DNA of 8,693 bases, taken from Anaerolineae bacterium (GTDB lineage: Bacteria > Chloroflexota > Anaerolineae > JAADDB01). Under the pieces are notes generated by a model that was not told the DNA's origin, made no database searches, and saw only the letters and a program-made list of their open reading frames with translations. Positions 1 to 5,893 of the stretch are shown piece by piece. The stretch is from positions 1 to 8,693 of the forward strand of contig WFQT01000477.1 in NCBI GenBank assembly GCA_015486895.1, read 5' to 3'. Every line of letters begins with the position of its first letter. The stretch's first letter is position 1. The translations under genes and the position numbers were made by a program.

Positions 1-540
1 ACCGGAATCCAGCGAGATGATTACTTCACCAGGCTGGGGGGTAATGCTATTGAGAAATACTTTTACCGGCTTGCTGCCCCCGAGTGGCGGTGGCTCTTTT
101 TCATTCAAAGGACTGAACCAGCGAGCCTGATTGTTCTGGAAGACACCGACGGATACCGGCCCAGCCTGGACGATGTAGAGGAGATCGTCTTTAGCAACTA
201 AACAGGTAATGCCGGCTAAGTGTTTTTCTTCTTCCGGTAAATCGGTGTTAATTTCTTGCAGTTGATGATGAACCGTTTTTATCGCTTCTTCGAGGGCTGC
301 AGGGAGCGGTGTCTTGCTGTGGTAGTATTGCCTTTGAATGGTCGTGACGATTTGGCGGGCAAGGCGTTCGTAGGCGACCTCACTGGTAATAACGTCGACA
401 TGAATGTAGAGGTTACCTTTCTTCTGCTTTTCTTTGCTGTCCGGAGGAAGCTCAATGAAACGGATGTTGGGAGTGTAGTCGGAGGATTGTCCCTGATAGA
501 AGCTGGCAGTTGCCACGCGAGTTGGTAGTGGGTTTGGCAT
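1..540 (-). CDS. PP2C-like protein, catalytically degenerate (partial, C-terminus outside window)
   Basis: The frame is open from an ATG at 540 to the left edge, giving 180 residues with the C-terminus missing. The order of segments resembles a bacterial PPM/PP2C Ser/Thr phosphatase. A strand 'GNLYIHVDV' (res. 42-50) sits where 'LYVVADGMGG' is expected. A long helix (53-73) ends in 'QRQYY'. A second helix (80-98) follows, then 'GITCLVAKDDLLYIVQAG' (110-127), where the family has 'GTTLVAA...LYIANVGDS', and 'PGEVIISLDSG' near the edge, where 'GDvLLLcSDGL' is usual. The metal-binding DG and GD aspartates are therefore absent in the part seen, which suggests a pseudophosphatase or regulatory domain. 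The start was chosen because it is the first ATG in frame about 70 nt below a strong promoter. The Shine-Dalgarno is weak (AGAAG). The family call rests on motif order only. The coding strand is divergent from the gene at 946. Confidence 0.65.
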   Translation of the reverse strand, partial: MPNPLPTRVATASFYQGQSSDYTPNIRFIELPPDSKEKQKKGNLYIHVDVITSEVAYERLARQIVTTIQRQYYHSKTPLPAALEEAIKTVHHQLQEINTDLPEEEKHLAGITCLVAKDDLLYIVQAGPVSVGVFQNNQARWFSPLNEKEPPPLGGSKPVKVFLNSITPQPGEVIISLDSG

Positions 541-615
541 TCTTCTGGTCCTTTTCCAATGCGAAAAAGCGCTTGTCTCTGAGCCCTCAGTGACATGGGC
601 AGGTGCAATGATTAC

Positions 616-644
616 ATTGTAGGAAAAAGCATGAGTTTTGTCAA
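616..644 (-). promoter_or_regulatory. sigma-70 promoter of the PP2C-like gene
   Basis: Read on the minus strand, a consensus -35 TTGACA (639-644) and a TACAAT -10 (616-621) are separated by exactly 17 bp. The predicted start of transcription is near 609, giving an untranslated leader of about 70 nt before the ATG at 540. Confidence 0.8.
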
Positions 645-706
645 CGTTGGAGAACGTCCCGGTGAGGCTTATACCGTTGCCTGACTTGCTACACCGGCAA
701 GTACAT

Positions 707-735
707 TTGTCAACGCTTATCGTTATTGCTATAAT
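707..735 (+). promoter_or_regulatory. sigma-70 extended -10 promoter reading toward the 946 gene
   Basis: TTGTCA (707-712), a 17-bp spacer, and a perfect TATAAT (730-735) preceded by TGc make an extended -10 promoter. Transcription would begin near 742, leaving a leader of about 200 nt that runs through the hairpin repeat at 758-882 before the start codon at 946. Its -35 lies in a 10-bp sequence (TTTGTCAACG, 706-715) that is repeated at 637-646 over the -35 of the divergent promoter. Confidence 0.8.
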
Positions 736-757
736 TTTGCTTAGCACCTCAACGGTG

Positions 758-882
758 GAATTATTGTACAGGGTGCAAGAAAACGAATCACCGATTTACA
801 GATTGCACGGATTGAAGGCACAAAAACAAAATCTGCGTAATCCGTGATTGGCTTTTTTGGTTCTGGGCCGGCCAAGTTAGGG
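758..882 (+). repeat. Interspersed hairpin repeat, copy A
   Basis: This is the most diverged of four related units in the window. Shared landmarks in order are a GGAATTnTTGTA-like start, GCAAGAAAA, a long imperfect inverted repeat (AATCACCGATTTACAGATT pairing with AATCTGCGTAATCCGTGATT), then CTTTTTTGGTTCTG, GGCC and GTTAGGG. Several bases differ from the other copies on both arms together (for example AATCAC with GTGATT here, AACCAC with GTGGTT in copy D), so pairing is kept. It lies in the 5' leader of the 946 gene. Confidence 0.75.
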
Positions 883-945
883 AGTAAACAGGTGCAAATA
901 ACAAGAGCGGTGCCTGTCATTAACGCCGGGCGGTAAGGAGAGAGT

Positions 946-2541
946 ATGCAACGAGAAACACAAACCGCGAGCTACTGGGTTGATGACTTTGCCATAACTG
1001 AGTCTGACGTTGATGAGGTCTTCAATGAATTGTTGGAGGCAGAGGTGCCGGTGCCAACCGCAAAATTGGTTGAGATCGTCATTAGCTATCGGGTGCAGCA
1101 GGAAGAACAGAGATTGCGCCGCAGTATGGAAGGGGGCAAGTTGTATCAGCCTCGGGATGACTACGATGTTGGCCAGAAGTTGGCGTTCCCGGCGTTTGAT
1201 TTTGCTACCGGCGAAGTCATTGGCAAGCGCAAAGGGCATAACCCTACTCGCGGGGACTTCAAGGTCATTGAGGTTAAGATGGAAGATGGTACCATCAGGG
1301 AGTTCGCCGCGGCGTTGAAGAGTGAGCACAAGCTAAACTTGCTGCCGGATTCCGATTTGTGGAAGTTATTTGCTGCCCAGCATGATGTTTCTGGACTGGT
1401 CAAAGAGTATGGTGGAGTTGTGGCGACTGCCCTGGAAGAGGCGCTTGGAGGGATGGAAGATGTCGCTCGCTTTCTTGATGGGTGGGTGCTTTCGTCGGCA
1501 TTGGCTGATGTGCATATCGGGCACTTGAATATTGCCGAGGCGTTGATCGATGTGAGTGGAGAGCCTGTGACGGCTGCAGCTATTGTGGAGGAGCTTGATT
1601 TGCCCGCTGATATGCCTCAAGAGATGAAGGAACTATCTCTGGAGCGGATGTTGCTGACCGACGACCGCTTCCGTCGTGTGGAGACCGTAGAGGGGATCCG
1701 GTGGTTCTTGACACGGTTGTTGCCAAAGGCTGTGGTTGAGACGCCGCCAGGGTTACTCTATACACCTGTTGACTACGATCATCAGAAGTTGGATGTCAAT
1801 CAGCGACAGCTAGAGTGGGAGATCGGCGATGAATGGAGTGTTGTCGGTGACCCTACGGCTGTTTCAATGCCGGAAGAAACACCGGCTGAGCGGCTGACGG
1901 CACGCCAGTCTGTGATTCCTCCTCATCACTACGCTCACACATTGCCGCTAAATCAGCGTATCGCGGCCATCCTACCGTCCTTTAAGGCAAATTTGGGTAT
2001 GATTACGCTGGTTGACGGGCGTTGGGGCAACCAGTTTAACGCCTGGGTAGTTAAAGATCGACGCTATATTGCCGGTTTGGATAAGTGGTACAGTGACCAC
2101 AAAGTGCCGATCGGGACGATTGTATTGTTGGAAAGCACCAAGATGCCTGGGGAATATCGCATTGACATTAAGCCGAAACGGATGAAACGAGAGTGGGTGC
2201 GTACAGCGACAGTAGTGCAAGACACACTCACATTTGAGATGCTTAAGCAGGAGATTAACTGTGAAGTAGACGACTATATAGTTCTTGGGTTGCGCAACGA
2301 GGCGGATGTATTAGCTCTTGCTAAGAGATTGGATTGGGGGAGTGTCTCGATTACTGACATTGTGCATTACTTGGTACAGGATCTGGCGAAACTGAGTCCA
2401 CAGGGCAATGTGCATGCTAAGACTGTGTACAGCGCCTTGAATCTTTTGCGGCGTTGCCCACCGGGGCCGGTTCTGGCTGCTCTTTCCGATACGTCTCGGT
2501 ACCGCAAGGCCGGCGATAACTATTACGCTCTGGCTATTTAG
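946..2541 (+). CDS. Conserved-looking protein of unknown function, possible winged-helix segments
   Basis: The product has 531 residues and no family name that I recognise. ATG 946 is preceded by AAGGAG at good spacing, and an in-frame TAA lies just upstream, so the start is firm. There is no signal peptide or membrane segment, so it should be cytoplasmic. Visible blocks: an acidic helical N-terminus (1-60); a beta-rich segment 'YQPRDDYDVGQKLAFPAFDF...GEVIGKRKGHNPTRGDF' style (67-130), SH3-like in look; a helical region (134-257) whose end reads like a winged helix closing on 'FRRVETVEGIRWFL'; a linker with acidic and proline residues (290-325); a second beta-rich block with 'RIDIKPKRMKREWVR' (405-419); and a C-terminal segment (468-531) ending 'RYRKAGDNYYAL', reminiscent of HARE/winged-helix domains. 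These suggest nucleic-acid binding, but that is inference. It has its own promoter and probably shares a transcript with the gene at 2807. Confidence 0.85.
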   Translation: MQRETQTASYWVDDFAITESDVDEVFNELLEAEVPVPTAKLVEIVISYRVQQEEQRLRRSMEGGKLYQPRDDYDVGQKLAFPAFDFATGEVIGKRKGHNPTRGDFKVIEVKMEDGTIREFAAALKSEHKLNLLPDSDLWKLFAAQHDVSGLVKEYGGVVATALEEALGGMEDVARFLDGWVLSSALADVHIGHLNIAEALIDVSGEPVTAAAIVEELDLPADMPQEMKELSLERMLLTDDRFRRVETVEGIRWFLTRLLPKAVVETPPGLLYTPVDYDHQKLDVNQRQLEWEIGDEWSVVGDPTAVSMPEETPAERLTARQSVIPPHHYAHTLPLNQRIAAILPSFKANLGMITLVDGRWGNQFNAWVVKDRRYIAGLDKWYSDHKVPIGTIVLLESTKMPGEYRIDIKPKRMKREWVRTATVVQDTLTFEMLKQEINCEVDDYIVLGLRNEADVLALAKRLDWGSVSITDIVHYLVQDLAKLSPQGNVHAKTVYSALNLLRRCPPGPVLAALSDTSRYRKAGDNYYALAI

Positions 2542-2547
2542 TACTTT

Positions 2548-2655
2548 ACCAGTGAAACTACTATACGCGCAGCAAGAAAATGAACCACAGATTACATGGA
2601 ATACACTGACAGAAAAAATTGAGAATCAGTGTAATCTGTGTGAATCTGTGGTTGG
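2548..2655 (+). repeat. Interspersed hairpin repeat, copy B (lacks the T-tract end)
   Basis: The unit begins 'ACCAGTGAA', contains TACGCGCAGCAAGAAAATG, and holds the best hairpin of the family: arms run inward from AACCACAGATT (2583) and CTGTGGTT (ends 2653), with inner arms ACACTGA/TCAGTGT. It stops right after the hairpin and lacks the TTTTTTGGTTCTG...GTTAGGG tail of the other copies. It begins 6 bp after the stop codon of the 946 gene. Bases 2564-2618 are identical to 2676-2730 in copy C. Confidence 0.85.
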
Positions 2656-2659
2656 CATT

Positions 2660-2788
2660 ACCAATGGAATTCTTGTACGCGCAGCAAGAAAATGAACCAC
2701 AGATTACATGGAATACACTGACAGAAAAAAATTGAAAACCTGTGTAATTAGGGGTTGGTTTTTTGGTTCTGACTCGACCAGGTTAGGG
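2660..2788 (+). repeat. Interspersed hairpin repeat, copy C
   Basis: A full-length unit runs from 'ACCAATGGAATTCTTGTA' through AACCACAGATTACATGG, a weakened right arm (CCTGTGTAATTAGGGGTT), then GGTTTTTTGGTTCTG and GACCAGGTTAGGG. It ends 18 bp before the start codon at 2807, so the leader of that gene is largely repeat-derived. The inverted repeat followed by six Ts resembles an intrinsic terminator, although the stem is imperfect. Confidence 0.85.
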
Positions 2789-2806
2789 AAAAGGGGAAAC
2801 ACAGCA

Positions 2807-3226
2807 ATGGTTTGGAAAAAACCGGATCAGCAAACGAGATTTCACATTGACATGGTGTGGTGGGATGAAAGCGGCTTAGATTTCCGGCTTTACTTGCGAG
2901 ATCACCTTTGTGATATCTGTCGCGAGCGCTATCCTGACCACCGACAGACCGACGCTGTGGATTGGATCAACCCTGAGACTGCCGAAGTGCTGCGCACTGA
3001 TGCCTTGGTGCAGTGCTTACGCACTTATTGTATGGATAGCTCGGAGTTTCTTAGCCCTAAGTTACCGTTAATTACCGCCGTTTTTCGTGTTTTCCTGGCC
3101 AATGGCAATGAGCCTCTGTCGGCTACGGAGCTACATGAGTACATTCCCTGGAAGACAGAGGGACAAATATTGCAGTTGCTTTCTACGCCAACAGCACACT
3201 TGGGGGTACGGCCAGTCTTTGAGTAG
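2807..3226 (+). CDS. Small protein of unknown function with a CxxC motif; possible premature stop
   Basis: The product has 139 residues and I do not recognise a named family. An upstream in-frame ATG at 2708 lies inside the repeat and would add 33 repeat-encoded residues. ATG 2807 with AAGGGG about 10 nt upstream is the better start. Visible features are an aromatic N-terminal block 'RFHIDMVWWDESGLDFRLYL' (11-30), a CxxC (C35, C38) in 'LCDICRE', 'VDWINPETAEV' (51-61), and a helical C-terminal half with 'PLITAVFRVFLANGNEPLS' (87-105), which looks like a winged-helix or helical fold. The Cys pair could bind metal, but no second CxxC is present (only C70 and C75). The frame continues after the TAG for 20 protein-like codons to a second TAG (3287-3289), so the gene may be truncated by a nonsense change. 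It probably works with the 946 product, which lies upstream on the same strand. Confidence 0.8.
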   Translation: MVWKKPDQQTRFHIDMVWWDESGLDFRLYLRDHLCDICRERYPDHRQTDAVDWINPETAEVLRTDALVQCLRTYCMDSSEFLSPKLPLITAVFRVFLANGNEPLSATELHEYIPWKTEGQILQLLSTPTAHLGVRPVFE

Positions 3227-3289
3227 CGCCCTTCTAACGAGAGCGTGCTGTTTGGGATGGATGAGCTGCTAAATTTCTTTCCTGAATAG
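3227..3289 (+). other. In-frame continuation of the 2807 gene after its TAG stop
   Basis: Directly after the TAG at 3224-3226 the same frame reads 20 sense codons, including 'SVLFGMDELLNFFPE', before a second TAG at 3287-3289. The composition (hydrophobic-acidic helix with an FF pair) looks like a natural protein C-terminus rather than random sequence. A single-base change from CAG, GAG or AAG would explain the first stop. Read-through of the stop is possible but not indicated. The stretch could also be ordinary non-coding spacer. Confidence 0.4.
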
Positions 3290-3310
3290 GCATGAAGGGA
3301 TGTACGGTTG

Positions 3311-3889
3311 TTATCCCCAAGCTACAGTTCGGGCTGCTGTCTTTCTCGGGGATGCCAACCCGGTAACCGGCACGGCGACGATCTCCCCATTTTCTTTTTC
3401 CACTAACTTCCACAACTTGCCCGGCTCTTCGATGTGGTCAATGTATAAGATACCGTCAGTGTGGTCAATTTCGTGCTGAAAAACGCGAGCTACGAAGCCA
3501 TGGACTTTTAGGCGGACTGATTTGCCATGGCGGTTCTGTCCTTTGACGATAATCCACTTAGCTCGCCAAACGTCGCCAATGTAGCCGGGGATGGAAAGGC
3601 ACCCTTCTTCGCCTTCTTCTTCCTCACGGCTAGCTTTCATGATTTCTGCGTTGGCAACAGCGAATAACTTACCGCTGGCCGGTTCTTCCTCGGATTCCGG
3701 CGTTTCTACGATGATGAGCCGTTTAGAAATGCCGACCTGGGGTGCAGCAAGACCGACACCCGGGGCGTCTCGCATGGTCTCGATCATGTCGTCAACCAGT
3801 TCTTGAAATGCTGGTCCAAAGTCTTGCACTGGCGCTGCCTTCTGGCGCAAGACAGGATCACCTATTAGAACGACTTTTCTAATTGCCAT
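3311..3889 (-). CDS. def: Peptide deformylase
   Basis: This Fe(II)/metal-dependent cytoplasmic enzyme removes the formyl group from the N-terminal Met of nascent proteins at the ribosome. The 192-residue product carries all three family motifs: GVGLAAPQ (res. 44-51), EGCLS (95-99, with the metal-ligand Cys97) and HEIDH (139-143, two metal-ligand His and the catalytic Glu140), so it should be active. The length is within the usual range. ATG 3889 is preferred to an in-frame GTG at 3919 because AGAGGG sits just ahead of it and the usual 'MAIRKVVLIGDPVLR' start follows. An acidic run (EEEEGEE, 90-96) precedes motif 2. The C-terminus has about 30 residues beyond the last conserved helix. It has its own promoter (3952-3981) and reads toward the plus-strand 2807 gene, 84 bp away. 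I see no clear terminator between the two. Confidence 0.97.
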   Translation of the reverse strand: MAIRKVVLIGDPVLRQKAAPVQDFGPAFQELVDDMIETMRDAPGVGLAAPQVGISKRLIIVETPESEEEPASGKLFAVANAEIMKASREEEEGEEGCLSIPGYIGDVWRAKWIIVKGQNRHGKSVRLKVHGFVARVFQHEIDHTDGILYIDHIEEPGKLWKLVEKENGEIVAVPVTGLASPRKTAARTVAWG

Positions 3890-3951
3890 TTGGTTCCCTC
3901 TTGTAATGCTCAAGTCCACGTAGATTAATTTAGATACAAAAATTCATAAAA

Positions 3952-3981
3952 ATTGTAGGATATGTGGGGCAAATTTGTCAA
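3952..3981 (-). promoter_or_regulatory. sigma-70 promoter of def
   Basis: On the minus strand TTGACA (3976-3981) and TACAAT (3952-3957) are separated by 18 bp. Transcription would start near 3945, about 55 nt before the def ATG. It lies in the 110-bp gap after the YihY-family gene, so def can be expressed independently of it. Confidence 0.75.
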
Positions 3982-4083
3982 AAAGTCGTCTGGAAGTTCA
4001 AAGGTGTCTTTTTGAGTATTGTCTCAATGTTTAGGGATATTGCCTCGCCCTCCGAGTAAATTGGTAGCGCTCAAAAGTCTTTT

Positions 4084-4136
4084 GGTGGATAGCTAACCAA
4101 GGCAATGCTCTCGCTCAGCCCTGTTAGCTATCCGCC
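4084..4136. repeat. 14-bp inverted repeat spanning the stop of the YihY-family gene
   Basis: GGTGGATAGCTAAC (4084-4097) and GTTAGCTATCCGCC (4123-4136) pair over 14 positions, 13 Watson-Crick plus one that is a G-U wobble in RNA on the plus strand. The loop is 25 nt. The right arm is inside the last codons of the gene and the left arm covers its stop codon. On the minus-strand transcript the arm is followed by AAAAGACTTTTG rather than a clean U-tract, so it could stabilise the mRNA end or act as a weak terminator. Confidence 0.6.
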
Positions 4137-5058
4137 CGCAGATAGCAGAAAGCTCCGCGCCCGAAAGGATGATCAGGGCAAGCAAGTACGACCAGAAAAG
4201 AAAGACGACAATGGTACTCATGGAGCCGTAGATGATGCCGTAATGGGCTATGTTCCCAAGATACCAGAGGAATCCCCATTTGGAGAGCTCGATGGCGATA
4301 GCGGTGAATATTGCGCCCATTAGTGCTGCTCGACTGGGTACATTGGTTACTGGCACGACTTTATATAGTGCCCAGAAAGTGAATATGTCCAACAGTGGCG
4401 GGGCGAGGCTGCTGCCCCAATGTAGCAATTCGCTCAATTGTTCTCCGATAAACGGTATGCTGGGCAAGTAGATGTCGGCTAAAAAGTGTAAGATCATGCT
4501 GAAGATCATGCCGGCAAAGAAAAGCAGGATAATGATGACGACAATGAGAATGGAAAGAAGGCGTTGCAGCCAATAGACAGGAAGCTCCTTCTCATTCCAG
4601 GCCTGGTTGATAGCGAAAATGAGGTTAGAGAAAACACCGGAGGCGGACCAGAGCAAACCGATGACAGCCAGGATGCTGATAGGGTGTCTTTGTGAGAAAA
4701 GTAATTGGACATTGCTATTAATGAGGTCTTGGGCCACTGGCAGGTAGTGCGTGACGAAATGGTCTATGGACAATTGCACCGTTGCTTCCAGGATGAAATG
4801 GCTCGCGATGATGGTTAGAAGCAGAAGTAGGGGGAAAATGGAGAGAAAGCCATAATAGGCAATGGTCGCAGCTAATTGGCTGTCATGGTGCCGCGTGAAC
4901 TGAATGATGAGCATAGCGAGAATGCGGAGTGCCTTTTTACGCAACAACGGTGTTGCTTTCCCGACCCATGGCTGTGGCAGGCCCAAAGCTAAGGCCAGTT
5001 CCCGACCGTCGTTAGGATCTTTAAAAGGGAGGGGTTGACTTTCCTGTCGGATGAGCAT
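4093..5058 (-). CDS. YihY/BrkB (UPF0761)-family inner membrane protein
   Basis: The product is a 321-residue integral membrane protein. About six transmembrane segments are visible (near 68-90, 126-148, 165-193, 215-235, 245-270, 275-303). Family signatures are present in order: 'AATIAYYGFLSIFPLLLLL' (63-81), 'LLWSASGVFSNLIFAINQAW' (135-154), 'PSRAALMGAIFTAIAIELSK' (241-260), and 'YGSMSTIVVFLFWSYLLALI' (277-296) followed by LSGAELSA. The hydrophilic N-terminal 40 residues should be cytoplasmic. The old 'ribonuclease BN' label for this family is a misannotation, and the true function is unsettled (transport or envelope role). The ATG at 5058 has only a weak upstream AGAG. No strong promoter is evident upstream. 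Same strand as def but separated from it by the def promoter. Confidence 0.92.
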   Translation of the reverse strand: MLIRQESQPLPFKDPNDGRELALALGLPQPWVGKATPLLRKKALRILAMLIIQFTRHHDSQLAATIAYYGFLSIFPLLLLLTIIASHFILEATVQLSIDHFVTHYLPVAQDLINSNVQLLFSQRHPISILAVIGLLWSASGVFSNLIFAINQAWNEKELPVYWLQRLLSILIVVIIILLFFAGMIFSMILHFLADIYLPSIPFIGEQLSELLHWGSSLAPPLLDIFTFWALYKVVPVTNVPSRAALMGAIFTAIAIELSKWGFLWYLGNIAHYGIIYGSMSTIVVFLFWSYLLALIILSGAELSAICGRIANRAEREHCLG

Positions 5059-5237
5059 AATTTTCTCTGGAACCTTTCGTTTCCAATAATTATCCTTGCT
5101 CTATGCATCTTCATATAACCGAACTTTGACAGATGAGGTAAGATTTGGCACACAGATTTGCCCAGATGCACACAGTTTTTTCCTCATTTATTTTGACTGT
5201 TCAGGTGCGATGCACTTTGGCTATAAATCAAAACTTC

Positions 5238-5367
5238 GTTACTACTCAGCCTTCTCAGCAATTGGACGCTGATGACGCTGATACACGCTGATTGTCGCTG
5301 ATCGTTTCTCGTTTATTTGCTTTATCTGCGGTATCTGCGTTCTATTTGCTCAAGGCTGAGCAGTTAC
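5238..5367. mobile_element. MITE-like element with terminal inverted repeats
   Basis: The left end GTTACTACTCAGCCTT (5238-5253) matches the reverse complement of the right end (5352-5367, GTAACTGCTCAGCCTT) at 14 of 16 positions. The element is 130 bp and non-coding, and has a tandem CGCTGAT core. It is flanked by AAAACTTC (5230-5237) and AAAATTTC (5368-5375), an 8-bp candidate target duplication with one mismatch. It is too short for a transposase, so it would need one supplied in trans. Confidence 0.6.
5265..5302 (+). repeat. Four short tandem repeats of (N)CGCTGAT inside the MITE-like element
   Basis: GACGCTGAT occurs twice in a row, then ACACGCTGAT and TGTCGCTGAT. The right half of the element carries related TATCTGCG copies (5323-5340: TTTATCTGCGGTATCTGCG). 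The arrangement is typical of degenerate intergenic repeats with internal symmetry. Confidence 0.7.
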
Positions 5368-5444
5368 AAAATTTCTTTGATTAGATTATAAAGGCATTTT
5401 TGGTGGAAAGACAAGTATCTTTTCCATCTGTATCTGTAGATTCC

Positions 5445-5501
5445 GTCCAGTAACATGATATTGGGATGGATATGTATGCCTTTGGTAACATTTTACTGGA
5501 C
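5445..5501. repeat. 13-bp inverted repeat
   Basis: GTCCAGTAACATG (5445-5457) and CATTTTACTGGAC (5489-5501) are reverse complements at 12 of 13 positions around a 31-nt spacer. It may be a stable hairpin or the ends of a very small insertion. There is no T-tract suited to a terminator directly after either arm, although TTTTTATTTT begins 9 bp to the right (5509). Confidence 0.55.
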
Positions 5502-5520
5502 TCTGGCGTTTTTATTTTAG

Positions 5521-5590
5521 CCACAGAAAAGTACAGAGTCGCACAGAATGGGGTCGGGGAAAATCCGTGTTAATCCGTGTGATTTGCGGT
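5521..5590. repeat. Degenerate 'CCACAGA ... AATCCGTGTGAT' repeat
   Basis: It opens with CCACAGAAAAGTACAGAG and closes with AATCCGTGTTAATCCGTGTG then ATTTGCGGT. It contains words of the hairpin family (CCACAG, AATCCGTG, GTGTAAT-like) but without the flanking landmarks of copies A-D, so it is a relative at best. Confidence 0.5.
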
Positions 5591-5714
5591 AGAGATAGCC
5601 TGATCGAGCCTAAAACGTCATTTCCCCCAGACTCCAGCATTTTAGATGAATGAACGCGGGAAGTTGCCTTTGAGGTGCTTTCGGGGTAAAATAAGTGTAT
5701 TCATTTAGGCGCTT

Positions 5715-5844
5715 ACCGGTGAAGTTCTTGTATCCGGGGCAAGAAAGTGAACCACAGATTACATGGATTACGCAGGTTAGATAAACCAAAAATTCGTGTA
5801 ATTGGTGGTTGGTTTTTTGGGTTCTAGTTCGGCCAGGTTAGGGG
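5715..5844 (+). repeat. Interspersed hairpin repeat, copy D
   Basis: It shows the full set of landmarks: ACCGGTGAAGTTCTTGTA, GGGGCAAGAAAGTG, left arm AACCACAGATTACATGGATT, right arm AATTCGTGTAATTGGTGGTT, GGTTTTTTGGGTTCTAG and CGGCCAGGTTAGGGG. The arms pair over about 20 positions with wobbles and one mismatch. All four copies have the same orientation. Unlike A and C, no gene begins directly downstream. Confidence 0.85.
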
Positions 5845-5893
5845 TTGGATTTACGACAAATGGCGGGATGCCGTTAGAATCCCTATAAAAGTG

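Noticed and set aside
279..608. A 109-codon minus-strand frame starting at 608
   Set aside because: It is a shadow of the PP2C-like gene, which uses another frame, is open to the window edge and has coherent family-like sequence.
638..847. A 69-codon plus-strand frame in the divergent intergenic region
   Set aside because: It covers the strong promoter at 707-735 and half of hairpin repeat A, has no Shine-Dalgarno and resembles no protein.
2708..2806. An upstream in-frame start for the 139-codon gene
   Set aside because: These 33 codons are repeat sequence (copy C) and lack a Shine-Dalgarno. ATG 2807 has one.
3890..3919. A GTG start 10 codons upstream for def
   Set aside because: The ATG at 3889 has AGAGGG at proper spacing and starts at the conserved N-terminus. 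The extension would put the Shine-Dalgarno inside the gene.
5126..5131. A consensus TTGACA on the plus strand
   Set aside because: No -10 hexamer lies 16-18 bp downstream and no gene follows.
758..5844. The dispersed repeats as a CRISPR array
   Set aside because: The units are about 110-130 bp, irregularly spaced, internally hairpinned and without uniform spacers or cas genes.
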